From: Podaxis mareebaensis
Taxonomy: Eukaryota > Basidiomycota > Agaricomycetes > Agaricales > Agaricaceae
Direction of reading: 5' to 3'
Length of the DNA: 64,000 bases
NCBI GenBank assembly: GCA_018524725.1
Contig: JAEUWP010000231.1
Span: forward strand, 105,146 to 169,145
Shown: one piece after another, positions 11,801-24,100 of the stretch
Layout: the number at the start of each line of letters is the position of its first letter
Position numbering within the stretch: the first letter of the stretch is position 1
Notes under the pieces: model-generated
Databases searched by the model: none
Told to the model about the DNA's origin: nothing
What the model saw: the letters and a program-made list of their open reading frames with translations, nothing else
Position numbers and translations under genes: made by a program

Positions 11801-14800
11801 GCTGCTGCTGCGCGTCCTTCAATGAATCGTCAACCGCAGGACTCCCATGTAAACTCGTATCATCCGTCGGAGCTTCACTCGGCAACGGCCTCCCACCCGC
11901 CTCACTCCAAATATCATCCGCCTGCGAAAGACTACTCTCCGGACGCGGTTTCGAATTGATATCCCTCAACGTCTTGACTCTCGTAATCTTCTCAAACAAC
12001 TTGTTCAAATCGTCATCTGGGAGATTATCAAGCGTTGGGTCCAACCCTAACCGCGCAAACGCAGCCTCGCGTTGGGCAAACGTCCAATCGACATCAGCTT
12101 GATCGTTCTCAGAAGATGTAGGCGTATCCGGGCGAGGGGAGCCTTCTGTTCCTGCCTCGAGATCGGCGGCGGAGATGCTCATGTGTAGGCTGGATTTGGC
12201 AGTGGCACGATCTCGTTTCTTGCGGACTTCTTCGGGGTTGTTGAATCGGAATACGTGGTTGTCGCCTAAAGTTTCGTGTGTAGGAGGTTGGTTAGTAGTA
12301 ATGGAAGAGAATGTGGTTGACGTACCCATGATAATACGGAACCCAGATCGAAGTTTATGAGGCTGTTGGAAAGAGTAAGCGTTAAACTCGCAAGACCCGA
12401 ACTATTCAATCCTACCTGCCCGGGCGCGATCTGTTTCCCATTCAGAAACTACCCAACAGTATTAGTCTTCAAAGACAACTCCGTAGCAAGAACACATACC
12501 GTAATACTATCCGGCATACACTCAATCGTAACCTTGCCATCTGTATTCTCGAAATAACAATGCTCCTCCAAGATCTTGTCCCCGCTCAATCTGATCGCAG
12601 CGGGTTTGTCACTGTCCATTCTACCAACCTAAAAAGCCAAACACCAAACACACGTCAGCGGTTTAGGAAATTGGGGATATCATCCTCAGTCCAGACGCAG
12701 GATGCGGTGGTTAGGAGGAAGGGGGTATGAGATACGTACAACTGTCTTGCCTGGTTTGATTTGGTATATCAGACACTCGCTCATGAGTGGATCTAGAGAG
12801 AAGATTAATAAACGTCGGATACTCGGCCCTTAGGATGCCACAAGGAACATACCTTCGTTCTATAAACATCGAACCAGTTCACATTAACACCTATCCAAAA
12901 ACTACAGATTCACAACCTCGGCACGCACCAAGTTCACAAGATGTGGCATCTACCGAGGTAAGGGAAACTCATCAGTCACGCCAACTTCGCGGAAGGCCAA
13001 GGCCAAGGAGGAAAGAAAAGAAAAACGCACCTTTTTCGGCGTATGCACACCAACCAAGTTCTTCTCCACCGTAATACCCAACTCCTCCAACGCCTTCTCC
13101 CGCTCTTTCTGCACCTCCTGTGTCCGCTGCAACTTCTGCTCCCACGTCTCGTTCAACTCATTCATCAGCTTCTCGCGTGTCTCCATCTGCTCTTGTAGTT
13201 CGGCTTTGGTCACAGTCTTGAGGACACCGTCTTTCGTCTGGTAGGTCACGATTTGTTTTTCTGGTGGAATCTTGGGATCAAAGTGTTCTTCACCACTCGA
13301 CGCTGCAACGCGGGCTATACGAATGAAAAGTGTGAGAGGTGCGGAAATGCGGGAGGTGAGTGAAGGTTGGGGGGGTTTACCTCTGAGCATCTCTAGTTCT
13401 TCCTTGAGCTCTCTAACCAGCTTCGCGTTGGGATCCTCGTTGACCACAGCCTTGTTCTTGATCTTCTTGGCCTGATCAGCATACCGCAGCGTACTCAACG
13501 TTTCTTCATAATCAGCAGGTGAAATTGCGGCTATCATCGCTGTTTTCGAGTTGCCTCCGAGACTGTCTTTGAGGAGCCATGTAAGGACCTGTGAACACGC
13601 CCCGCCGGGTCATGGTAAATGTAAGTAAAGTCGAGGTTTGACGGTATGCAGGGTAAGAAGACGTACAGAGTCACGATAGGGGATGAACTCTTCTGCTTTT
13701 CCTTTCTTTCCCTTCTTGACATCTGAAGAACTCTGCGCAGCGAGAGCCGAGATGACTTTACCAAGGGTGGTAAGCGATTTGTTGATATTGGCACCCTCTT
13801 TGAGACGTTGGCCCGTTGCTCCAGTCGAGTTGGCACGTTCAGATCCTGCTAAATCGACCAAACTGATGAAAGGAAAGGGAGTTGCAATCAGAATCAGAGG
13901 CATGATAGTGTGATGGAAGGTCGGACCTAATGCGAGAGACCTTTTCGGTATCGAGGTTGGTATCTGTATCGTGCCGTTTCATTGTTAGAAGGAGCGTGAA
14001 GACTGCGTGCGAACGCGAAGAGCTGAAGAAGAAAGTTCGTAAACGAGCTCACTTGAGAAGGGAGGGGTATCGTGATAGAAGGGAAGGAGGAGGGACGTAC
14101 GTCTCGTTCATGTTAGTAGCAGCGACTGTACGCGCTTTGTTTCCCTCATCCATGAGTGTCATCATCTCATCGTAGCTCGTCACGACGAGCTTGGACAGGT
14201 CCTCGACGTAGGGACCTAGACTTGGGTGTTCACGCACGCGTAGGTTGCCGGTGTTCTTTGGATTGAGGAGGTCCCGTACTTTCTCGTTGTAGATCTGAAC
14301 GTCGGAGGGAGAAGTGAATTAGTAGGTTGGTTGAACAGGAATGGGGGAGGACGTGCTTCGATGTAGGAGACCTCGACGGTAAAGTTGATGTGAGGGTCTT
14401 GTTCCTTCTTGGAGTTGACCCGTTGGAAGAGCTCGGAACAGGTGAGGGGAATGATTCCTTTGTCGGGGCCGTCTGTAGAATGTGTGAGTTGGGGTAGAGG
14501 CGAAGGGGAGGGGAAGTATAGCAACATACAGCCCATCATACTGGCAACCAGATGTTAGTAGGGGACTTGGGAATGCATGCATGTACGTACCTATAGGACT
14601 TTCCGGAACCTTGGATGCAGAGATTAATGAGGTTTGAAGGAAATATGGAAGTAACACACCTGTTTGTCCATCTGGGAGGTTGAAGCGTCAGTGATAGTGC
14701 ACTCGGCGCAAGATATCTGACACTCACAAGCAAGAATACAAGCGTTGAATCCAGCAAAGCCATGGTCTAGGAGTTCCTTTCCCAGGTCGTCGTAAAGTGT

Positions 14801-15115
14801 CTGCTGAGAACAGTAACCGGGGTCATCGCGGGGCCCAGCACTCCAATAACTCTTGTCAAAGCTAAAGGCCATAGTCTTGCGCTCTGTGGCACGCTTGGTG
14901 TCCTGCGCGGAGCCAGCTTCTGGAGGGTCTAGGAGAGTCTGGTTCCCTTGCATGCGTATGAGACATTTTGCACCGCGAGCGAGCTCTGTGGGTTGTAGCT
15001 AGGTGTGAGGACGTGGGGAGGATGGCTGTTGTAGGGTGAATGTAGACGGACCGCGAGCATTGAGGGGGCGACAGCGGACGACGACCTTGATGTTACCATC
15101 TCCAGCCTCGGCCAT
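8878..15115 (-). CDS. unc104: Kinesin-3 motor protein (UNC-104/KIF1 type)
   Basis: Plus-end-directed microtubule motor for vesicles and early endosomes in hyphae. The start [17 protein letters not shown] opens the motor domain. The P-loop GQTGSGKSYSMMG, switch I NMNETSSRSH and switch II VDLAGSE are all intact once introns are removed (about 15115-13450). Then come a coiled neck (EELEMLR), the linker [16 protein letters not shown], an FHA domain (about 12780-12290), a coiled-coil/KIF1-associated region (11472-12290), a long exon with the KIF1B/DUF3694-type stalk (9534-11450), and a C-terminal PH domain ([20 protein letters not shown] to LDPTRLPA, about 9290-8878) for membrane binding. The product is about 1,600 residues, normal for fungal kinesin-3. 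The P-loop is spread over exons of 12, 19 and 11 nt, another exon is 7 nt, and one intron has a GC donor (14295-14356). Family and order of domains are certain; some internal exon edges in the stalk were not checked one by one. Confidence 0.95.
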
Positions 15116-15271
15116 GGTGGTATAAGTAAGAGATTAGAAGGGGGGTATAGTGACCCTCGACGATGGAGAGACGCGTTTGTGCAGGTGGTTGTATGTCAAG
15201 TTGATTGGTTACCACGCGTTGATCAGAATACATGTATTACAGCGGCTACTACGCTACATTTGGATTGTATT

Positions 15272-16034
15272 CTACAGCAGATCAAAGTCGTCGAGCTGGG
15301 AGATTATCGTCAGGCTAGTGTGATTTATGGAAGCAGAGGTGGGGGATTTACCTCGTCGTTGTACTGCATGACGGTGCGTTTGAGTTTGGAAGTGTCGACC
15401 CAGGTAACAAAGTCCTCCATGTGCCTGGGAACGAATCAGCGAAAAGATGAAATAACGAAACAGGGCAAAGTTTGCAGACCTGGTGACGAGAAAGGCAGGA
15501 TCGGTGATGGTGTCTGGGCCGACGCGGACGTGGCCTTGCTCGATGAATTTTGTAGCCTGGACCGATAAGGACGGAGAAGGAGACAGCAAGAAAATTTTAG
15601 CTACGTACTGCACTGACTGACTCTGCCATTTTCGACATGCACATGAAGACGGCGAGGCGTCTGCGGCAAAAGGCAGCGACTGTGAGCTTGTTTTCAATGT
15701 CGGAGAGCTTGGCGGAGGAGTTGAGGACGCCCATGTCGTAGAGCTTGGAGAGGATCTGGCCCTCCATGCGGGTGCGGAAGGGATCCTGGGGCGGGAGGAG
15801 AGCTACTCTGTGGGCAAAGGCCCTGAGGGAGCCGCATAATTTGTTGTATTTGTGATAGTCGTCTCTGTTTTGGATGTGGTAGCGCCTGAGGACCTTTACC
15901 TCGCGGAGATTTGCATCCTGTTTCCACTGCAGGGGATGATGAGAGAGAGTTTGTGTTTGAGAGAGGGGACGTACGTTGAGAAAATCGACTTTTTTCAAGA
16001 GTTTTTGCTCGTGGTGGTTGAGAGAGCGAACCAT
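15272..16034 (-). CDS. IMP3: U3 snoRNP protein IMP3
   Basis: IMP3 is a component of the SSU processome in the nucleolus. It helps U3 snoRNA pair with pre-rRNA during 18S rRNA maturation. Five exons (15975-16034, 15609-15926, 15480-15556, 15352-15424, 15272-15295) encode 183 residues, the usual length. Signatures are the start [53 protein letters not shown], the S4-type RNA-binding part [12 protein letters not shown], and the C-terminal LDDFDLL. All splice sites are GT-AG and the reading frame closes exactly. It is divergent from the LDB-like gene with only 63 bp between start codons, and its stop lies 157 bp downstream of the kinesin start on the same strand. Confidence 0.97.
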
Positions 16035-16097
16035 ATGGGCACGTGTGAGATGTGGAGGTAGTAATGATTTGTGTTGTTTTTGAGAGGATAATCCACG
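16035..16097. promoter_or_regulatory. 63-bp bidirectional promoter IMP3 / LDB-like
   Basis: The two ATG codons face away from each other and are separated by only 63 bp, so both promoters and 5' untranslated regions must overlap this interval or the neighbouring coding DNA. It contains an E-box CACGTG at 16040-16045. No TATA box is visible. Confidence 0.6.
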
Positions 16098-18215
16098 ATG
16101 ATTCCGTTTCACAACAGCCAGAGCCAGGCAAGACATGGTGGCCAGCATCCTCTGCGACCACACAATGACTTTATCCATCGCACCCCCTTCTTTCCCCCAC
16201 AGCAGCCCCCCTTCCCCACCCCAGCCCAGCAGTTCGAGCACATGAACCACCCATCCGATCCATTTCCAAAACACCAGCAGCGCCATGAGCAACCATCCAC
16301 AAACCCTCCTCCCCGTCCTCACTCTCAACTCGCTCGCCCTGCCTCTGGCCCCGGTCCTTCCCGCACTCCCCGTCCCTCCCAGCAGCAGCAGCAGCAGCCT
16401 CCCGCCGCCCCCGCTCCCCCGGCCGGTCCACAACAGCCTCTCAACCCCCAGATGGCAAGAATCCCCATCCCCTCCGGTCCTCAGCCCCCCCTCCCCGTCG
16501 GCCCACAGCCCATGCCTCCTCGCCCGACACACCCCCCAATACGTGGTGCCCCCGCCGTAGCCCAGCCTCCGCCCCAGGCCGAGAGCTCTCAACACTCTGC
16601 TGCCATCCCTCGGTCAGTTTTACCTCTCTTCTGCCTTTCCTTCATTCATATTCCTACCCATCCAGCCCTCCGCCACTACTCGGCCAGGGCCAGGGCCTCT
16701 TGCGACTCCTCCAGTTCAGCGGCATCCTCTCAAGCGAAACAAAAATGGTCCGTTCCCTCCCTCTTGGCCCCCCCCTTATCGCACTCACTATTCTGCTCAG
16801 AAACTCCAACTTGCATGGTGGAACGATCTAATTAAAGAGTATTTTACTCCCAAGGCCTTCATGAAGCTCACCCTCTGGAAGGACAACCAGCGGAAGGAAG
16901 CCAAGCCCTTTGGTGCGTTGCCTCTACACACACCAACTCTCCAACTCAACCCCAAACTCGCCTCAGAAATCGGCGTACCCATTCTCCCCCGCTTTTTCCT
17001 CGTCACTACCCAGTCCGGCGTCAAGTCCATGTCCCTCTCCCTCGACGGCGCACGCGAACGCCAGATTGCCACTGGCCACTGCATCGTCGAGTGCGTCGCC
17101 GCAGTATGGACATACAAGTACAACAACGGCTACACCGTTACCCTCCGCGGCGCACTCTCTGCCCATGTCATCATTACCTCCACCTCTGCCCCCGGTTCTG
17201 CTGTCAATCCTGCCCAGCCGAGCAACTACACCTTCAAGTTTGACGAGTTTACCTTTGACGCCAACTTTCACGACAAGTTTATCGCCCTCGATGCGATTAT
17301 GGGTCAAAGGGTCCCCGAGCCCACCAAGAGTCCCTGGATACGCAATGCCCCCACTCCCAATGCCAACGGCACCAGTGATCCAAGCTCAAGTGCGTCAGAG
17401 GAAGATAGAAGGTGGGAGGAGCCTAGAGTTGTGATTGAACGGTGCTCGATACCGGGGGAGCCAGTGAATGCCTTTGGCATTCCTCAGGCGACCATGCGGT
17501 GTCTAGAGGTAGGTCTATATCATTGCAAAAGACCAATTGCTCAGTTCTCCCCCTCTAGTTGGCAGAAAGTGTAGGCGCAATGGCAGATCTAATCGTATAC
17601 TCCAAAGAAACGAACCTAGGACCTCTAGGTAACGTGTACACAATTACATTTCGTTCGAACCCTCCTGACAACGGCGACAGAAGCATTAAAATCCCTGGCC
17701 GCCAAAATCCGAGAAGGAAACCCCCCAAACCTGCATAGTCAGGACCCGTCCAACCCCAACCCATCAACAAGTTCGGGAGCACCCACAACAGCCACCGCAA
17801 CAGGTATAGCAGCAGCAGCGGGCGCGGCTGGCATGAACGGCTACCCCGGCATCCCAAACCAGAACCCAAATCCGCACTCACATCCTCAACTACACCCGCA
17901 CCAACATCCACACCCACACCATGCGCCACCGTTTAACACGACACACACGCTCTACTCTGGTGCGCCCCCATCACAAAATCCAGGGCAACCGGGACAACCA
18001 GGTCAGCCAGGAGGTCCAGGGTCCAGTGGAGCATCTATTGCGCCATCTCCTGGTACGGCTGTGAATTCTCCGCAGATGTTACCTGGTTCGGCGATGAACT
18101 CGCCACAAAAGGTGCATAAGAATATCTCGATGCATGGTGGCCAACAGGGACAGCCTGGGCAGATGGGAGGCGGTATGGGCGGACAGCACCATCAGCATCA
18201 GCAGCAGCAGCAGCA

Positions 18216-18247
<32 letters not shown>

Positions 18248-18975
18248 TGGGCGGTGGACCGGCACCACCGGGATCGCAAGGCCATACACCTGTGATGCAA
18301 CACATGCAGCAAGGTGGCGTTGGGGGTATGGGGGGCATGGGAAATATGGGGAGTTTAGGAAATCTCGGAAATCCAGGGATGAACGTCGGAGGAATGGGAA
18401 ATATGGGTGGGATGGGAGGTATGGGTGGAATGAGTGGCGGAATGAGTGGTATGGGTGGTGGAATGGGCGGTGGAATGGGTGGCGGAATGGGTGGCGGAAT
18501 GGGTGGCGGGATGGGTGGCGGGATGGGTGGAATGGGACGTCGGACGCCTACGATGGCTCCGAATACAGCGCCAGTAAGTCTGAGTGGAAATAGTGGTAGT
18601 GGTCCCGCGACTGGACTGGGCAATGCGCACAACATGAATGGCGTACAACATCACCATTATAATAATGGTGTGCATGCGCCTTCATCGTCATCATCATCAT
18701 CATCGCCCATGCCTTCCATGCCGATGTCTACAGGCATGTCCATGTCCATGTCCATGTCCGCATCGTCGTCGGGAACGACGAATACACCTTTGTTGGCGAA
18801 TGCGACGTTGAAAAGAAAACAACAGGGCCCGGGATCGGGGGACATGACCAACGCGTCGCCGTCGCTAGCAACGGCATCGACAGGAGTGCAGGGAGTGGGA
18901 GTGGGTGATCAGGGAGGGCAGGGGAAGAGACCGCCGCGGAAGAGGGGGAGAACTGGGACGACGGGTGCTGGGTAG
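16098..18975 (+). CDS. LIM-domain-binding (LDB/Mfg1/PtaB-type) transcription co-regulator
   Basis: Nuclear adaptor that joins DNA-bound regulators; fungal relatives (PtaB, Mfg1, Adn) control adhesion, filamentation and development. Six exons (16098-16612, 16666-16747, 16801-16912, 16967-17508, 17559-17628, 17681-18975) give 871 residues. A Pro/Gln-rich N-terminus (about 1-172) precedes the LIM-binding core, recognisable from GLLRLLQFSGILSSE, LAWWNDLIKEYFTPKAF, FEIGVPILPRFFLVTT and FGIPQATMRCLELAESVG (about 180-430). The C-terminal half is low complexity: a Gln tract, long Gly/Met repeats, Ser and Met-Ser runs, and a basic end (KRPPRKRGRTG) that may be a nuclear signal. The start is the first ATG after the short shared promoter. 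Family assignment is firm; which fungal subgroup it belongs to is inferred. Confidence 0.9.
18199..18246 (+). repeat. CAG/CAA repeat encoding poly-Gln
   Basis: Sixteen consecutive CAG or CAA codons in the C-terminal part of the LDB-like gene. CAA interruptions break the pure CAG run, which limits slippage. Tracts like this often vary in length between strains. Confidence 0.9.
18319..18537 (+). repeat. Gly/Met-rich short tandem repeats in the LDB-like gene
   Basis: Repeated GGTATGGG/GGAATGGG units encode strings of GGM and GGGM. Units near 18440-18530 are nearly identical at DNA level (12-bp period), pointing to recent slippage expansion. The tract stays in frame. Confidence 0.85.
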
Positions 18976-21139
18976 GTTGGTTGGGGTGTTGGGTGTGGTA
19001 TGTTTCTTTCTGGCTTTGTCTTCGCTGTTCGATGCTTTTCGTGTTCTCTTCTGCCGTTGCTTGATTTCTTGGAACTGCTCGTATAATATTCTCCATTTTC
19101 TCCTTCCTTTTTACATCTGGTTTGCGTCCCCCCCCTCACTCCCCCGACAACTCGCCAACCATCGACGACTAATATCCCTCTCTACCCATTCCCCACCGGT
19201 CATACCTCGTCGCACCCTGTATAGACTGTATTACCCATAATTAAGGCCGCGCACCGCCCTCATCACTCTTTCTCTACTGCGGGGATACATATATGTTTTA
19301 TCATTGCGTTATTTATTCATTTTTTCTTCCACCGCCCCCCCTTCTCTTCTATCCCCCTATTACTATCCCTCGTAGTCGATATCCATCCGAGTCGTCGTCG
19401 TCGCCCATTTCTGATTTGTTTTACTTACTTATCCTGCTTGCTTGTGCGCTGTGTACTTCTATCATCTCACATACGATTCTTGATCTGAACCTGATTCTAC
19501 TTTCTTGGCTGATGCTTTGCTTTCTTGAATATACGTGATTTCTTAGTTTGTTTTTTCTCTCTTGAATCTTTGTTTATTTGGGTTCTTTCGGGTTTGTTTG
19601 AACGAAAGAAGAATAAATTGAAAGAGTTTGTAGATCGCCAATGTTCGGCGGTTGAGTCTGGAACCAGGCTTTATCTTGCACTAATTTCGTATCATACATA
19701 CATTGTAGTACGAACTAGTCGCATTACCCAAAGATCGAGATCATGATCATGCCAAGAAGCAGGTTAGAGAAGCGCAGAACCACGGGTCGACAGTATTATT
19801 GACATGTTGACAGTCCATACATACAGTTCGACGGACTTTCTAAATTTATTCGACCAATTGTCGTTTGGGCGTTTGTCCGAGTGTTATCATTGGGTCTGTG
19901 GTGATTGCGAAGAGACGGGGATCTGGAAGTGTGCATGTTGAGTGGCTATGTTGTGTATGGTGGTTGGACTCGGATTAGTAGATAGGTAGATGTGAGGGAC
20001 TCGCTGGAGTACTTATTTTTGATTCATTTCGACGAGCTTCCCGGAACGAATCCGCATCCACGCGCTAGAGGAATCGAGTAGGTATGTACATGGTACGTCC
20101 AGGCCGGTACTATATCTGACACTGGACTGACCACATGAATGATCTGAACGCTCCCGAAGCCAACACGCTAACCTTATCTATATAGATAACGTACGTACAC
20201 GCGTTCTGGCGTGTCGCATCAAGGCAAGTACTTATTCAATGCTTGAGCAATTAAACTTTCATGCCGTACACAACTAGTCTCGGCAGCCTCTCCTCGAGTC
20301 CTGGGCGCCACATCATCTAGTCAAGTACTTCACATATATCACTGCAAAGGGAGTCAGGTATCATTCAAATCGACGTCGTCATCACAGAAACCGAGAAGCT
20401 CCTTTTGTTCCCTCTACTTCACAGAAGCAGGCATTATAGATTCATTATCAATAGCGCATTCCCACCACCGTGGTACTATTCCTGGGCTACACCACCACAC
20501 CTAATCTCTACTTACACATCCAGCTCGTAGCGGACTGCGGAATACCCTTAACCGCTCATTACGCTCGGAGTGCTTACTCCAGTCTTGCCACTACATACAT
20601 AGCACTTGGGGCAGAGGAACCCAAATCAAGGACATTCTATTCCTTCCCAGGATAAGTCTAAATGCTCGTGTTTGGGCTTTGGAGCCCCAGGCTCCTGAGT
20701 CCTTCCAGGGTTACCCCTGAGGGCGTAGTATTTAGCGCACTTTGTCACTTACCCCGGGCTGGGCTTGGGGCAAAAGCACCCACTGCTTAGTCCGGTTGCT
20801 ACCGGGTCGGCTGCGTGGAAACGAAATGAAGTGAGAAATGACATTTCTTTTGCACGTTTGTGTACAGACTAGCCAAAGTCGTGTTTGAATAAATATGATG
20901 CCGGGATGAATTGATGAGATGAAGAGTAGCGGTGGAAGAGAAGAAAAGGTTATGAATACAACCGAAAACGATAAGAGTGTTGTTTGTGATTGCTACTGCG
21001 CGTTGGTTGATGCCGATTAATGCCGAAACTCGAGAGGGATGAAATACTAGTATCCTCCGAACTTGAGGGACATAAGGTATACAAGATGCCAGGAGGCGAA
21101 AGTTGGGACGATTGTCAAGCATATTGCCAGTAGCTGCCA
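18976..21139. other. Convergent 3' spacer with hairpin-rich patch
   Basis: 2.2 kb between the stop codons of the LDB-like gene (+) and the PNUTS gene (-). The first 550 bp is T-rich and probably holds the LDB-like 3' untranslated region. No coding region is supported. A GC-rich patch at 20640-20820 contains perfect hairpins GGAGCC-CCA-GGCTCC (20681-20695) and CAGGG-TTAC-CCCTG (20706-20719), followed by CCCC/GGGG pairing at 20752-20770. Whether it is transcribed is unknown. Confidence 0.5.
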
Positions 21140-24100
21140 TTAGGAGAAAATCTCATGGGCAAAATCACACTGGTCCCCGAATCTGCATCTGTCAATTCGG
21201 AAAGGGAGTTGATCAGCTCTTTGTCCCATTTTGGAAATTGATGGGATCGGAGGGGGGCTCACTTTCCGGCTGCAAAGAAACTGCAAGGTTTTCGTTTATT
21301 TTGTTGTCTATAGCTTCCGCCCTCCTCTCCTCGACCACCTCCTCGACCTCGTCCAAATCCTCGTCCTCGCCCACGTCCTCTCCCGCCTGACGGCCACCGT
21401 TCTCGCTCATTGTCATCATGATAACTCTGTCCATGTCCATATTCGTTCGGGTACTGATTCGGCGTTGCTCCCCATGCCGGATCAATATCATTAAATGATG
21501 AAGGGTTAGATCCGGTTGGTCCGTATGACGCTAACTGCTGAAGGAGCTGTTGTAGTTGCTCCTGTGGTAAGGCAGATACTGCAGACAAAGTAGCAGACGT
21601 GTCGAGGCCTACTGATTTCAAATCCAATCCCTGACCGTTAAAGTGCGTGCCACCTAGCGCAGGATCAACACTTCCGGCAGCCAGTTGGCCGACAAGGTCC
21701 GCCACCGATGCCGTATGCGATATTGGCTCTATTGGCATGCCGCCGCTCCAGAAAATTGAGTCACTTTCTCCGCAAATCATCGTCACCACATCCTTGTCCA
21801 CTTCCTCCTCGGCTATCACAACCGCAGGTTCTGCTGGACTATCCGGAATCATCTGCGGCGTCATGTATACAGCGCTGAGCGCAGTTTGTTCCCGATGTTC
21901 CTGTGTTGTCTTTTCTTGGCTTCTTTCCCCACGCACTGGCACCTCGATATCCGGTGGCATTTCGAGCACTGTACAGCAAATTAATCCCTTGTTTCCAGAG
22001 CTTCTGATACATGTATATACTTACGTGATGGTTCTGTCCAGTCAACAGTTTCTTCAAATATCTGCGCATGGAGCGCTGCGCCTTCGCCACGATCCAAGTC
22101 ACGCAGGCTGTGGCCGGTATGCATGCCCTAAGAAAGCGACATCAGAACCTTCCGGGCACGTGACCTGGTGGAAATGGGCAATGCTCACCTCTTGTGGATC
22201 GTCATCGTAAACAGCTCGTTCAATCAACCTCACCGATTCAAGCTGGGCGTCAGGTGCCCAGGTAACCGATTTCTTCTTTTTACCGTTCTTCGAAAGATTA
22301 TTTGTCTGCGGTGGTGTATTCACAGTGGGAGGCGGTGTCGATACGGCAGGCGACTCTTTGCGAGCCTTCATCGTTCTGAGCACTTCTTGGAACGGATCTA
22401 CGGATGATGGCTGCGCAACATTCTCCTCCTTCTTGACCTGCGCCGGCGCCGGCGCCTTCTTAAAGCTCGGTAATTTCGGCTTGGGTTTTGGTGCCGAGAA
22501 AAACGATGAGTCTGACTTGGCGTCCTTGACGGCAGTCGCTGCCGTAGCAGACTTTGGCCTATCTTTGGCGTCTTTGACAGCAACGACGGGTTTGGTTGTC
22601 GTCGTCGTGCTTGCAACTGCCAATTTCTTCTGCGGAGGGAGGGGCTTGGTGTTTGGAGGCTCGCTAGGTTTCCGCTTCTTCGATTTTGTGTCTGTCAAAG
22701 CAGAAATGTCGGGTTAGAAACCTATTCAGGAAAACGGACTGGCGTGACCCACCCTCTGTCGAATTGCTATTAGGGGTGTTCGACGTCCCTTCTGCGCTCG
22801 ATACGAGCTGACGCCATCTTCGTTCGATATTCGATGCCATATCCTTGATGGCTGCGTTTCGTTGCGACCGAGAAAGAAACACAAACAGAAAGTTAGATAC
22901 ATGTATTCTATTACTCTTTTCACTGTCCAGGCAAAAAGGCCGTAACACGTAGGTATAACGCTGATGGGAAAAGCGCGATCTCATCTTACGCTCAGAAAGA
23001 GCTGAAGTGTATCCAGACACAGTTTGACCGGGGCAGACAAAGGGAAATGGGCGATTAAACGGAAACGTCAGCTCACCTGGTGACGGTGGGTCTTTGACGA
23101 GTTTCACGACTAATTTGCCGAGCTTGGACGCCTTTAGCGTTTCTACCGTCAGAGGCAATCGATCGATAATCTGAAAGAAAGCAACCATCACAATGGAATG
23201 TTTAGCTTTACACAAATCTAGAAGGTAATATGGCCACGTACATGCAGCAGTGGCATGATTGTTTCAATCAAGGGACTGTCATCATTAGCAGCATATGCGG
23301 CTCTCAGCCACTCTCGCGTGATATCCATTGCACGCGAGTTTTCTGACCAAGCTCTAAAATAATGATTACCTGCACCATCCCGGATCTTCGTCAAGATCTC
23401 CAAGCGGATGGCGGGATCGGCATCTTGGATGTTATTCATGATTCGATCGACAAGAGTATTTACGGCCTGGGCACCCGAGAACGCCGAAGACTGCAACAAA
23501 GGTTTGATTGATGTATAGAATCGTGCCTTCCTTTGAGCGATCTCCTCGGGGGATGGCTCCGGTGGCTGAGGCTGAGGCTGTTGCTGCTGTGGTTGTGGTT
23601 GTTGTACTTGGTGCGTCGATTGTTGTTGCTGACCCTGTGGTGTTGGCGGCCGTTGCGATGACTGAGCCTGCGAATCCTGTTGAGGTTGCTGGGGTCCAGG
23701 AGTAGGTGGCGATTGGGCCCCGTAGAAGGACGCCGGGTTGATTGAAGTCAAGAGGGCACTCGGGTTCATCAGGGCCTGTGGCGACAAAGTTCCTTGAGGC
23801 GATGCCGAGGATGGTTGTCGATAATAAGAGGGAACGAAGAGGGAGGTTTGTGTGTAGGGATATTGCTGTCGTTGCGGCTGAGACGTGAAAACGGCGTGCG
23901 ATCCATAAGGCTGTAAATTAGGATTGGCTCCTGACAACGTCAGTGACGGACTGCAAAAAGGAATCAGGATGTAAATAGACAAGAATCCAAAAACTCGACC
24001 TACTCGATCAACATTGGCTGCGAATTAGTTGATTCTGATGGCTGTGACTGAATGGAATGGGACTGCTGTGGAGACCCCTGAGTCTGGGATTGTTGTTGCT

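Noticed and set aside
18035..18675. Several long open frames antisense to the LDB-like gene (Pro/Ile-, Leu- or His-rich)
   Set aside because: They are mirror images of the Gly/Met and Gln repeats and have no independent support.
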